A DNA stretch of 64,000 bases from Epiperipatus broadwayi (GCA_028023455.1 JAQFVV010000031.1:6056926-6120925); one strand, 5' to 3'. Positions 26,461 to 39,944 are shown, numbered from the stretch's first letter. Numbers and translations: made by a program. Notes: generated by a model not told the origin, from the sequence alone.

Positions 26461-29400
26461 TAACCTTCATCTCATGCATCCTCACTTCCAGATAATATAT
26501 GGTATAAAATTAAACGGGTTCTATCTCAGTTAATAATTAATAATTAAAATATTCAGTATTAAAATTAAAATATTTCACTAGCTCAAATTTAAAATATGAA
26601 TAAGGTTCAGTTTATAAAAATAAATGAAATAAATATTTAATATTTCATGAGACTTGAAGTGAAAATACAGGTGGCAAGATAGATTACATTGAGCCAATAT
26701 CCCACAGGATTCTACCTCAATGGCATAAGAACACTATCCCCCCTTTATTACTATTTCAAATAACAAACTCATAGTATTCTTACGACTTTAATAACTTCTA
26801 CTCACTAAGACTAAACTAATAATTAAATCTTAATCTTCTATTTAATAATAATCTAGCTCAATAAAATAATCTCAGGTTCATAAAGTTTATTCTAAGTTAA
26901 TTTAAAATACGGTAGTAAAATATGAGAAGGGATTTTATGTCATAATCTACTACACTGAAACTAATAATAATGAATAACAGTAATAATTTTATTCATTGTT
27001 TAACTAATTCTGTATATCTTTTCTTTTTACTATAATTTTATTACCATAATAAAATAATGAAGTAATATAATATGATCTTATATCTTCATGTAATGATATA
27101 ATAAATACGTGGTAGCATTTTAATAATCTGACAAACAAAATATGTGTGGCAACTGATAGCATATAATTTAATATAATATTGTGATAACTGAATTATAACC
27201 AATAAAATAATGTAAGATTATGATTATTTAATTATAATGAATACCAATAAAATATTTAAAATTCTTAAATAATTCTCTATTTATCTTTTTGTGCAAAATT
27301 ATATATTTGTTTCGATTATTATGCATATATCGTGATTTCATGCAGCGATGTGGAGAAATAAATAACTCGGACACAAAATTTTTTAAATAACAAAATTTAA
27401 CAAAGTTTATTGCTAACAACAAATAAATAAACAATTTATTTACACTATTTACAGTGAATATCCTAAACTTTTTTACTTTACAGTTTGATCTACTGGGTTA
27501 TAAAAAAAATAATTTATATTTCAATTATATCCTTATTTAGATTTAGGACAAAAATTTTAAAAAAATGTTACTATTTGATTTCTCATTATGGTTAACTTAT
27601 TACAAATATATTTATCAACTTTATTAGCAACAGCATTTTATCCTTAATATTATTAAACTATCTTATTTTAAAAAATTCATACTTAGAAAACATTCTATAG
27701 TAAACAAATTTTATAATGAGTATGGATTTCTCAAAATATAAAAAAAAATTTCATCTTGCAAAGTCAAAGATGTTACACAAAATATTATCCAAAATTCAGT
27801 ACTAGATTTTAGTACTTATCACGCATTGTTTACTAATCATAATATATTCTTCTTTAAGCCTTACTTTAGTATGATATAAATGTAATCATCAATATATGTC
27901 TGTTAATTAATAAACAAAAATATACTATGCATATTGTTTACATAATTTACTTTGTACTATTGTATTTTAAAAACATGCAATATTTATTTTTCTCTTAAAA
28001 AAAAAATAATACTAAAGCTTTTAAAATTATTATCACTTTAAAGAAAATATCTTTGTTTAGATACCTTATTTTAAAAAAGTTTATATTTCATTTCCGAAAT
28101 AAAATTCAAAATATATTCGATGATTCTTTTCTTTCCTTATGATACTTTGGATCTTCAATTTTAAGTTATAACATCATATTCCTTCTAAGCAAATAAACCA
28201 ATCTTATACAAAATGATAGCATAACCTAAGTTCTAAATTATTTATCATTTCTCTTAAACATATCTTACTGAATGATGCAGTTACATGAAATAAAGATAGC
28301 GAAAACAGATGCATAGGATTAAGGAAGAAAGCTACAGTATTACTCTTAACATATCTCAAAATCATGGCACAGTGTGAAGAGGTAGGACATTTACCTGCCC
28401 AATATCCTGTAGTACAGGGACGATGTTAAAGCTATTTTTTCAGCTTTATTAGAACATCAAATATTTTAAAGAAATATAAACACTGTCCAAATAAAATGTG
28501 TATCAGTCATAGGGCTATGTTAACTATGTTGATATTCACATAAAGACTAAATATTATTTCCATTCCTTATAACATCCTATTTTTTAAAACAAATACATCA
28601 TCTTGGTTTCCTGCTAACTATAGTACTTCCAAGCCACTATCTCAACATTATTTCTCAAGATTTTTCTACATCTTACATCGATAAATAACTATCTGCATTT
28701 ACAAAACAATAAATAAAATTCATTAATAGTTAAACAATCTTACTATCCCATAAGAAAAGTTGCTTACTTCATTGCTCTGTATGTTTAATCATATACAATC
28801 TACTTAGACAATATTTGAATATCCAATAACATGAAAATTTTAAAAGAATCACATAATTTTTTGTTAGGTTGGATTATATTACTAATAAAAAGTAATAATC
28901 GTCGTATGCATATTTTCAAATCAATCCTATCTCATAATGTTTTTTTTTTTAAAATATTGTATGAAAATGCGTTACATATAATTAAAAAACTTTTACACTT
29001 CATTCTTCCAATTTATGGATGATCTAAAGAAAACAAAAAAAATATACACTATAAATTATCAATAGTTATTATTACTAACAATGACCTTTATCTAGTCATC
29101 ATGTTCAGTAGGCTTTTCTTTATCCACTTGAGCATTGCAGAGATATAAAAAAAATTCACACCCATACACTTTATATTAAAATATTTTTAGCCAAATTATT
29201 AGATTGTTATATTCTAAAATTTTAATATTAAATTAATGTTTTTATGTTTTTCCTAATCTTATATAAAAATTTAGATTTAAACTAGGTTAACAAAATAAAA
29301 AGAATCAAAACTAGTTACATATTTTCTTGACGATAGTTCCGGATAAGTCCAAAATGCTTATTATTTTCTCTAGAGTTTTTAAAAATGTTCTTCTCCAAGC

Positions 29401-31375
29401 ACGTTAAAGTTTAAAATAAAAATAATTATTAATCCATTTAGTAAAATTTAGAAAATAATCCTTGGTTTTAGTTTTTAGGATGATAATTATTAAATCATAA
29501 TATTAATTAATCTTGTGAAGCTTCTTAATCTTCTCTACCAATATTCTCTGCGTATCTGATGCATCAATTCATTTAATTTAACTTTAAAAATATTCGATAA
29601 ACTTTTAAGTACTATTTGTATTTCCATGGATTCATCTTTTATTCAACTATGTATTCATTTTTTTATATATGTTTCCTTCTTGATACATTTAAACTTTCGT
29701 TTGGTATTTTTATATATCACTTTTAAAAATAAATAAAAAAATGTTACCTTCAGAAAGGATATAACATTTTACTTCTTTTGATATAATATTATATAAAATA
29801 ATTCATGCAATATGCAATTGTCTTATTACTATTTAAAAAATAAATCTTGGATAGGTTTATAAATAATAATGTGTCTCCAATTTTTTCATTAGACTCCGTA
29901 TGATGTCCGTGCTGTGGTTTTTTTTTTTTTTATGTCCCAAAAAAAGTTCTCCTGTTATGCATAAATAAAGCTGTATCAATAAATATTTCAAATATTTTTT
30001 CAGTATTACAATTTATATCCATTTTATTTCGTAGTATATCCATTTTTTATTGTGTAGTTTAGGTTAAACTTTTAGATAAAATACGACTGATAAAGGAACT
30101 TTAAAAATTTAACAAAGCATGTTAAACGAAATTATTAAAATATTTTTTAGTTTACACTCTCTTTTTTTTGAAAGTTACTTTTAAAATATTAATTATTTTT
30201 TGCAAATAAATTATGAGAGAGCACTAAAATTGACTAAAATAATAATTTTAAATACTATTTCTTTGACAGCTATAATTTACCTTTCTCTTGTTTCAATACA
30301 TTATTAATCTCCCCATATACCCCCGTGCAATTCATATTTATAGTATGTAAGAATACCTATTCCTATTGGTTAATTCTTACTTTAGCTTGAGAACAAATTT
30401 ACATATTTCCAATTTCAAGTAGAATTGAATTTCAAAATTAGAAATCATGATGTAATGAACTTAAAATATTATTTAAAATACCACTTTTAATTCAATTATA
30501 ACTTTATTTAAATTATTTTAATCTTTTAAAATAACTTTTAAAATAACATTTAATAACTTATTCCATTTCTTAATATTCAATTTATCTATTTTTATTTAAA
30601 TAAAACATTTAATTTTTATATTATGAATGTATTTGTCTTTATTACATTATTTAAAACATTACATACGATAGTTATCTTAATATTTATTATTATTTGCTTT
30701 TATGATAGGTAATAATTACATCCAATTCTATAATGCTATTTCAAAATATTTTAAACTTTATTATTAATTCAAACAAGCAGTGTGTGAAAGTATATAGTAT
30801 ACAAGTCACATGATTAATAACTTTGACAGACGATTTTCAATCTATTTCTCTGCCTAGATTTATATAATTGATACACTTATTATATTATATAAAATAATTA
30901 TAAAAAAATTTGGAAGAATAATTTTAAAAATATAGAACTAGATACAATTTCCACCATCATAAAGTTTATTTTTAAAATATACTATATTAATTTTGACTAT
31001 TTAAATATTATTACAAATTTAAACATAGCATTTATTAAATTATACATTTTTAAATGATTAAAATCGAATTTTTAAATATACTTTTAATTATTTATAGCTG
31101 TGTTATTTAATATGGCCAGCTTTTACAACCATATGAAACAATATTTTAAACTTTACATAACTACTTTTGAAATAATTCGCTATAATTTTATATACTATGT
31201 ATTTGCTTTAGCCTCAAATTGTACTTTAAAGATATAATTGACAAATTATAATTAATAAATCAAAAGAACATATTCTAAAATTTAAAATTTTTAGTAATTG
31301 ACTGTTATGAACTATTACTGACCGTTTTATTTTATACCATATATTATCTGGAAGTGAAGATGCACGAGAGCGAGG
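26458..31375 (+). repeat. Left arm of the giant element, itself bounded by inverted termini
   Basis: The outer tip begins ttctaacct and continues gcatcctcacttccagataa then tatatggtataaaa. The inner end (31323-31375) carries the reverse complement: ttttataccatatattatct, ggaagtgaagatgcacgaga, then ggtta. The left arm therefore has its own ~55-bp terminal inverted repeats and could have been a free-standing unit of about 4.9 kb. Inside there are only short frames such as 28831-29022, which I do not regard as genes. Confidence 0.7.
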
Positions 31376-31615
31376 TTAGATTATCACCCCCAACATGGTT
31401 GGCATGATGTGTAAGTGGAGCTACACGTAGTACAGGTTATATTATGGTGCACCAACTTTAGGGGCTCGAGATGTGTTAGTAAGGGCATCAGATTCAACCA
31501 ACAGAAGGTTAGATTTTCCTCGTCCAATGTGACTGCACGATGTGTAGTTGGGAATACAATCGATAGGTCAGATTGTGGTACCCAAACATTTAGGCTATGA
31601 GATATATTAGGAAAG
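31376..31615 (+). repeat. Two-copy tandem repeat (~125 bp) at the start of the core
   Basis: Two diverged copies (about 31373-31497 and 31507-31614) share the order aggttaga, gatgtgta, ggt(c)agatt/tatattatgg/tgtgg, cacc/acccaa, ttta, ggct, gagat, ta. The segment is markedly richer in GC than the arms. No gene is seen. Confidence 0.5.
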
Positions 31616-32298
31616 TAGTTAAAAATATATAATACAATAGTTAGTATTTGAATTTGTTCACGTAACTTTAGAGATTATTGATAGTATATCTCACAGAAGA
31701 TAGATAATTTAATATTTTATTATAGCAATAATTATTTAGGATTTGATTATTATTGTGAATTAAGTGTTTATTATTAAAACTATTGCAATTTTAAGTGGTA
31801 TATAATCTGATTGTTTAAAGAAAATATTATTATATTGTTTATAAAACAATTAGCAAATAAAAATTTAAAATATGCATATGTGGCTTACGATTATTTAGTA
31901 TTTACTATGACCATGTTAATTATTGAAATATTAAAAATATATTTTGAAAGTGCTTTAATATGTGCAAAATATCTGTGAATCATGCATGTGGGAAATAATG
32001 TTGTGACACACATAATGTTAATCGTTATTGTTATTTAGGATTAAATTGTATAAGGTGTAAAAAGGGTATTATCTGTGGTTTATTGTGGGTAATGGTTAGA
32101 TGGGGATAAAAGAAACTGGTAAGGAACTATTTTTATGAAACATTAATAGTAATATATTGTTTAAATATTGAATTGTGAGAAAAAGCATATTTGCAAAAAA
32201 AAAAAAAGAATAATCAAGATAATAATTTAGAGAAAATATCTGCGTTTATTGTTGATGAAAGTTGTGGGGAGGAACGAGAAATAGAAAACTTAATCGAA
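31616..32298 (+). other. Core leader region before the coiled-coil frame
   Basis: AT-rich sequence without an ATG-initiated gene. It ends in a 13-A run at about 32194, which keeps the frame open upstream of the first in-frame ATG at 32299. A start could lie upstream only through a frameshift at that run or by splicing. Confidence 0.5.
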
Positions 32299-34209
32299 AT
32301 GGAAACAGTTGTAGATAGTGTCCAAATTATAGATAGTAAGATAAAAGAAGAAGAGGAAGATGTTATGGAAATTAAAACAGTGGAAGAAAAGATAATAGTG
32401 CCTAAAAAGGAGGTAGAGAACTCCCAAATATCTCAAATGTTATTGATGATGAAGGAGATGAAAGAAGATAATAGAAAAAATAGAGAAGAGATTAATGAAA
32501 ATATGAATAAAATTAGTGTAAAGTCTGATGCTAAATTTGATTCTTTTAAAGAAGATAGTAATATAAAATTTGATGTTCTTAATGCAAATATGATTAAAAA
32601 TAGAGAGGATATGAAAGCTCTTAATGAAAATATGAGTAAAAATATTGAGTCTCTTAATGAAAACCTAAATAAAACAAATATAAGATTAGAATCTCTTAGT
32701 GAAAATGTAGACAAAAATAGTAATGAAATCAGAACTTGTGTAGAAAGTATGAATCAAAAACTTAATGAAACCTGTAAAACTGTAGAAGATTTTAAGGTGG
32801 AAGTACAAGATAAATTTAATAATTTGGATTTGAGATTTGATAATAATGAAAAGGTTGTTGATTCTTTAAAGGAAGAAATAATGCAAATAGAAGACAGAAA
32901 TCAAAAGTTGTTGAAGAGAAAATTTTCTGAATTTTCAGAAAGAGCAGTAAAAGATTTTAAAACTCAAATAGAAGAATCTATTGTCCGATGTCAACTAAAT
33001 ACTAGTATGTTAGATCAGAAAATAGAGAGTTATAATTTAAGTGTAAAGAATGAAATCTATGAAGAGTAATATAAATCATATTAATGAAGAAATTAAAATT
33101 ATTAAGGAAGAGGTAGTTCAGACTAAAATAAGTATCAAAGAGGAAGTTCAAAAAGAAGTAATGGGAAAATTAAAAGATTTAGGGATACAAAACTTTGAAG
33201 GAAAGATAGTAAGTAAGAAAGTATCTCATGAAATAAGTGGTAAATCTGTTGAAATAATTTATACAGATTTGGAAAAGAATCAAGAATGTATTAATTTAGT
33301 TAGTGAAATTGTGGTAGATGACAAAGAATTGTAGAGACTGTAGATGAAGAAAATCCACAATTCATTGAGATAGTTAATAAAGATATTAACTTATGTAGTA
33401 ATTTGACAGCAGAAAACATAGATTCTGTTAAATTAGGAGATAAAGATAGATATCATGATGTATCATTTGTTAAGATAGCAGATAATGAATATAAAAAAGA
33501 TGAGTCTTATATTAAATTAGTTAGTAAAGAAACCAAGTTATTTGTTGAAAAAACTATTATAGATAATGAAATGATTTATGAAGAAAAGGAGATTAATAAA
33601 AAGTCTATTGAAATAGTTAATAGTAGGAATGAAATATACAGAAGAATATTGAAAAATCCCAAAGAATATTTTAAATTGAATAATGAGATGATAGGAGTGA
33701 GTAAATCCTATGAAAAAGTAGTTAGTGAAAGGTCTATAGATCAACTTAATAGTTTTAAAAAATATTATATTGATGACAAAAGATTTGGTAAATTTACAGG
33801 GATAAAGTCAAACTTTTCAGAGCAAAAGTATTTTAAGTTATTGGAACATGAGTTATCAAAAATTATTGATAAAAGTAGTAATAAATTTAAAAATAAAATG
33901 CAAGATGTGATATCTAAATGTAGTGTTAATGATAGAAATATTCGTTTACAATTTGATATTTCTAAAGAAATATTGTTTAAAGGAATTAGAAACTTGATAC
34001 CTAATAGTGAATTTAAAAGAGAAAAATTTAATCAGAATAGAGATATAAGCAAGATAAAAGTAAGACTTAAATGTCTAAAGCACGAGAAATTCATGACAGA
34101 TTTTCTTAAGAATGATCTTAATAAAGGAAAGAAGATAGGAAAAGTTAAGGTGAGACTTAAGGAAGTCGAGAGAGAATTAAAGTTTAGATTTAGAAGAGAA
34201 AATACCTAA
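32299..34209 (+). pseudogene. Coiled-coil protein of the giant element core (frame broken twice)
   Basis: Three overlapping open frames form one reading path of about 2 kb. The first is frame one (open 32191-33069, first ATG 32299), then frame two (33050-33334), then frame one again (open from 33334 to 34209). The first part is strongly Glu/Lys/Asn-rich, with heptad-like repeats such as ESLNENLNKTNIRLESLSEN and ENVDKNSNEI, so a long coiled coil is likely from about residue 60 to 280. The last part (33403-34209) is basic, with KIKVRLKCLKHEKF and the echo KVKVRLKEVERELKFRFRRE at its end. No zinc knuckle, protease, polymerase or DDE motif is visible. The shape resembles a gag-like or structural protein, but I do not recognise it. 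Two opposite frameshifts that restore the frame suggest either decay or, less likely, recoding. Confidence 0.55.
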
Positions 34210-34701
34210 TGATTAAGACAAATAATTTCTAGATAAGACGTATATTTAAAAAATATAAAGTTATAGCCTTATTTTTTTTACAGAACAAATATAAAACTTT
34301 AAAATGTCATAACCTTCAAATAAATCAATTTAAGAAATTTCTTGAGTTATAGGAGAGTCCATATAAGATTTTTAGCAAAGTAGGAAAAAATGCGCTTTCA
34401 TGTTGACTACAACAGATGGTGAAAAAGGGACGTACAACGCTAGGAGTCTAATCCCATACCCATCAGAAGTGTAAAATTTTTTTTTTAGTATTACTAGTTC
34501 AGATTCTGAGTGTTATGTCCAAATATTTTATAAGTTTGTATTAAAAACATTATATTCTTTTATATTTCAGTAGTACAAGATAGAATTTTGTTATAGCAAA
34601 TGATAAAGATATTAAGTGTCAATAAATAGAGTAAATATTAAGATAGATGTTTAATTTAAAATTTTTATTGGAAGGAGGAGGTTACTGTGCCCTTTTCTAT
34701 A
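34210..34701 (+). other. Core trailer region with a purine tract
   Basis: Non-coding. A purine run ggaaggaggagg lies at about 34671-34682, shortly before the right arm begins at 34702. It resembles a polypurine tract, but nothing else here shows reverse transcription, so this is only noted. Confidence 0.4.
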
Positions 34702-37700
34702 GGTCAGTAATAGTTTATAACAGTCAATTACTAAAAATTTTAAATTTTAGAATATGTTCTTTTTATACATTAATTATATTAAGTCAATTATATCTTTAAA
34801 GTACAATTTGAAGCTAAAGAGAATACGTAGTATAAAATCATTTAAAAATAGTTATGTAAAGCTTAAAATATTGTTGCATATGGTTGTAAAAGCTGGCCAT
34901 ATTAAATAACACAGCTATAAAAATTAAAAGTATATTTAAAAATCCAATTTTGATAGTTTAAAATGTATAATTTAATAAATGCTATATTTAGATTTGTAAT
35001 CATATTTAAATAGTCAAAAATTAATATAGTATATTTTTAAAATAAACTTTGTGATAGTGAAAATTATATCTAGTTCTATATTTTCTAAATTGTTCTTCCA
35101 AATTTTTATAATTATTTTATATAATATAATAAGTGTATCAATTTTATAAATCTAGGCAGAGAAATAGATTAAAAATCGTCTGTCAAAGTTATTAATCATG
35201 TGACTTATAATGTATACTCACACACACACGCTTGTTTGAGTTAATAATAAAGTTTAAAATATTTTGAAATTGCAGTATAGAATTGGATGGAATTGTTGCC
35301 TATCATAAAAGTAAATAGTATTAAACATTAAGTTAACTATCGTATGTAATGTTTTAAATAATGTAATAAAGACGAATACATTCATAATATAAAAATTAAA
35401 TATTTTATTTAAATAAAAATAGATAAATTGAATATTAAGAAATGGAATAAGTTATTAAAGTTATTTTAAAAGTTATTTTAAATGTTTAAATAGTTTTAAT
35501 AAAATAATAATTTATTTAAAAGTAATATTTTAAATAATATTTTAAGTTCATTATGTCACAATTTCTAATTTTGAAATTCAATTCTACTTGAAATTGGAAA
35601 TATGTAAATTTGTTCTCAAGCTAAAGTAAGAATTAACCAATAGGAATAGGTATTCTTACAGACTATAAATATGAATTGCATGGGGGTATAGGGGGAGATT
35701 AATAATATATTGAAACCAGAGAAAGGTAAATTATAGCTATCAAGAGATAGTATTTATTTTTTAAAATTTTAATTTATTCAATTTTTTTTTTAGTACTTTC
35801 TTATAACTTTATCTGCAAAAAATTAATTGATAATTTTAAAAGTATTTTTTGCAAAAGGGAGTTTTAAAATATAATAATTTAGAAACTTCGTGGAAATGAT
35901 TTTCTAATTTTTAAAGTACTTACCAGTCGTATTTTATCTAAAAGTTTAACCTAAACTTTGCAATAAAAAATGGATATACTACGAAATAAAATGGATATAA
36001 ATTGTAATACTGTAACAATATTTGAAATATTTATTGATAAAGCTTTATTAATATTTAACCGAAGAACTGTTTTGGTACATAAAAAAAACCACAGCTCGGA
36101 CATTATACGGAGTCTAAAAAAATGTATTGAAACGCATTATTATTTATAAACCTATCCAAGATTTATTTTTTAAATAATAATGAGACAAGTATATGTCATA
36201 AATCATTTTATAGAATATTATATTCAAAGGAGTAAAATGTTATATACATTCTGAAGGTAACATTTTTAAAAATATTTTCAAAAATTAAAGAAAGAACCCA
36301 GGAGAATATGTTATAGAAGTGTTTTTGATATTAAAATATCCGTTCTTAGAATTGTTTTAAAAAATGTATTTAGAAAAGATTTGTTTAAAAGTACTGGAAG
36401 TTTTTATTTTAAAAGAGATTTATAAAAAATACCAAACGAAAGTTTAAATGTATCAAGAAGGAAACATAGATAAAAAGTGAACACATAGATGAATTAAAAA
36501 ATGGATCCATGGAAATACAAATAGTACTTAAAAGTTTATCGAATATTTTTTCAAAGTTAAATTAGATGGATTGATGCATCGGATATGCAGAGAATATTGG
36601 TAGAGAAGATTAAGAAGCTTCACGGGATTAATTAATATTATGATTTAATAATTATCATCCTAAATACTAAAACCAATGATTATTTTCTATAAATTTTATT
36701 AAATGGATTAATAATTATTTTGTTTTAAACTTTAATGCATGGAGGAGAATATTTTTAAAAACTCTAGAGAAAATAATAAGCATTTTGGACTTATCAGGAA
36801 CTATCGTCAAGAAAATATGTAATTATAGTTTTGATTCTTTTTATTTTGTTAACCTAGTTTAAATCTAAATTTTTATATAAGATTAGGAAAAACATAAAAA
36901 CATTAATTTATTAATATTAAAATTTTATAATATAACAATCTAATAATTTAGCTAAAAATATTTTAATATAAAGTGTATGGGTGTGAATTTTTTTTATATC
37001 TGCAATGCTCAAGTGGACAAAGGAAGCCTACTGAACACGATGACTAGATAAAGGTTATTGGTAATAATAATAACTATTGATAATTTATAATGTATATATT
37101 TTTTTGTTTTCTTTAGATCATCCATAAATTGGAAGAATGAAGTGTAAAAGTTTTTTAATTATATGTAACGCATTTTCATACAACATTTTAAAAAAAAAAA
37201 CATTATGAGATAGGATTGATTTGAAAATATGCATACGATGATTTTTTTTTTTATTAGTGATATAATCCAACATAACAAATAATTATGTGATTCTTTTAAA
37301 ATTTTCATGTTATTGGATATTCAAATATTGTCTAAGTAGATTGTATATGATTAAACATACAGAGCAATGAAGTAAGCAACTTTTCTTATGGGATCGTAAG
37401 ATTGTTTAACTATTAATGAATTTTATTTATTGTTTTGTAAATGCAGGTAGTTATTTAGCGATGTAAGATGTGGAAAATCTTGAGAAATAATGTTGAAATA
37501 GTGGCTTGGAAGTACTTAGTGAACAGGAAACCAAGATGATGTTTTAAGAAATAGGATGTTATAAGGAATGGAAATAATATTTTGTCTTTATGTGAATATC
37601 AGCATAGTTAACAAAGCCATATGACTGATACACATTTTATTTTGACAGTGTTTATATTTCTTTAAATATTTGATGTTCTAATAAAGCTGAAGAAATAGCT

Positions 37701-39653
37701 TTAACATTGTCCCTGTACTAGAGGATATTAGGCAGGTAAATTCCATACCTCTTCGCACTGTGCCATGATTTTGAGATATGTTAAGAGTAATACTCTAGCT
37801 TTCTTCCTTAATCCTATGCATCTGTTTTCGCTATCTTTATTTCATGTAACTGCATCGTTTAGTAAGATATTTTAAAAGAAATGATAAATAATTTAGAACT
37901 AAGGTTGTGCTATCGTTTTTGTATAAGATTAGTTTATTTGCTTATAAGGAGCAGAATATTATAACTTAAAATTGAAGATCCAAAGTATCCTAAGGAAAGA
38001 AAAGAATCATAGAATATATTTTGAATTTTATTTCGGAAATGAAATATAAACTTTTTTTAAAATAAAGTATCTAAACAAAGATATTTTCTTTAAAGTGATA
38101 ATAATTTTAAATGCTTTAGTATTATTTTTTTTTTAAGAGAAAATAAGTATTGCATATTTTTAAAATACAATAGTACAAAGTAAATTATGTAAACAATATG
38201 CATAGTATATTTTTTGTTTATTGATTAACAGAAATATATTGATGATTACACTTATATCATACTAAAGTAAGGTAAACATTGTGTGATAAATACTAAAATC
38301 TAGTACTGAATTTTGGATAATATTTTGTGTAACATCTTTGACTTTGCAAGATGAAATTTTTTTTAATATTTTGAGAAATCCATACTCATTATAAAATTTT
38401 GTTTTCTATAGAATGTTTTCTAAGTATGAATTTTTTAAAATAAGATAGTTTAATAATATTAAGGATAAAATGCTGTTGCTAATAAAGTAGATAAATATAT
38501 TTGTAATAAGTTAACCATAATGAGAAACCAAATAGTAACATTTTTTTTTTAAATTTTGTCCTAAATCTAAATAAAGATGTAATTGAAATATAAATTATTT
38601 TTTTTTATAACCCGGTAGATCAAACTGTAAAGTAAAAAAGTTAAGGATATCCACTGTAAATAGTGTAAATAAATTGTTTATTTATTTGTTGTTAGTAATA
38701 AACTTTGTTAAATTTTGTTATTTCAAAAATTTTGTGTCCGAGTTATTTATTTCTCCACATCGCTGCATGAAATCACGATATATGCATAATAACTGAAACA
38801 AATATATAATTTTGCACAAAAGATAAATAGAGAATTATTTTAAGAATTTTAAATATTTTATTGGTATTCATTATAATTAAATAATCATAATCTTACATTA
38901 TTTTATTGGTCATAAATCAGTTATCACAATATTATATTATATTATATTATATTATATGCTATCAGTTGCCACACATATTTTGTTTGTCAGATTATTAAAA
39001 TGCTACCACGTATTTATTATATCATTACATGAAGGTAAAGATTATATTATATTATTTCATTATTTTATTATGGTAATAAAATTATAGTAAAAAGAAAAGA
39101 TATACAGAATTAGTTAAACAATGAAGAATATTATTACTGTTATTTATTATTATTAGTTTCAGTGTAGTAGATTATGACATAAAATCCCTTCTCATATTTT
39201 ACTACCATATTTTTAAATTATGGAATAAACTTTATGAACCTGAGATTATTTTATTTGAACTAGATTATTATTAAATAGAAGATTAAGACTTAATTATTAG
39301 TTTAATCTTAGTGAGTAGAATTTATTAAAGTCGTAAGAATACTATGAGTTTGTTATTTGAAATAGTAATAAAGGGGGGATAGTGTTCTTATGCCATTGAG
39401 GTAGTATCCTGTGGGATATTGGCTCAATGTAATCTATCTTGTCACCTGTAATTTCACTTCAAGTCTCATGAAAATATTAAATATTTATTTAATTTATTTT
39501 TTATAAACTGAACCTTATTCGTATTTTAAATTTGAGCTAGTGAAATATTTTAATTTTAATGCTGAATATTTTAGTTATTAATTATTAACTGAGATAGAAC
39601 CCGTTTTATTTTATATCATATACTATTCTGAAGTGAGGATGCACGAGGGCAAG
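34702..39653 (-). repeat. Right arm of the giant element
   Basis: Inverted copy of the left arm. It joins the core at 34701/34702, where the sequence stops matching. Unlike the left arm it lacks the ~55-bp inner terminus. Its outer end (gaggatgcacgagggcaag) lacks the final ggttaga-like bases seen at other termini of the family, so it is slightly truncated, and it abuts the 34-bp direct repeat. Confidence 0.75.
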
Positions 39654-39687
39654 TAATGAGACATGTACCAATAAAAAAGACACTATA
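39654..39687 (+). repeat. 34-bp direct repeat, right copy
   Basis: Identical to 26348-26381 and immediately adjacent to the right end of the giant element. After it the sequence continues atatactattta, unlike the left side. Confidence 0.85.
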
Positions 39688-39944
39688 ATATACTATTTAA
39701 ATATATGCATATATGAATAGATATAGAGATATAGGTAGCTTAAAATTATGAGTTCAAGTCCCTTATAATTGTATTAAGTTTAGTATAGACAATATATGTA
39801 TATTTAAATATTACATATTCAGTCTGTATTCTGCCCATCCCTCTTCTGTATAATTAAATGGACATATTAAAATCCTATGCAAAAATAGTCTGATTGATTT
39901 AAGGTCTACAAGTGTATGACAATAATATTGCCATCAGCAAGAAA

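Larger units (their letters stand above)
26458..39653. mobile_element. Giant inverted-repeat element (~13.2 kb), unclassified
   Basis: Two inverted arms of about 4.9 kb (26458-31322 and 34702-39653) enclose a ~3.4-kb core carrying one broken coiled-coil reading frame. The arms read as reverse complements along their whole length: the left phrases gggttctatctcagttaata, agccaatatcccacaggatt, tcatgcagcgatgtggagaa and ttagtaattgactgttat all reappear inverted on the right. In stretches I compared the arms differ by a few percent, so this is old and is not an assembly mirror. No transposase, integrase, polymerase or tyrosine recombinase was recognised. A 34-bp direct repeat brackets it. Arms this long relative to the core are unlike Merlin, piggyBac, hAT or Tc1, and it lacks the genes expected of Maverick/Polinton. 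DIRS elements have inverted ends, but far shorter ones and with a recombinase. Confidence 0.75.

Noticed and set aside
26458-39653. Giant palindrome as an assembly artefact
   Set aside because: The arms differ at many positions and have different inner boundaries, and a second family terminus exists at 63.7 kb.
26458-39653. Maverick/Polinton or giant-virus-like insertion
   Set aside because: No polymerase B, integrase, protease, ATPase or capsid-like gene was found, and the arms are far longer than expected.
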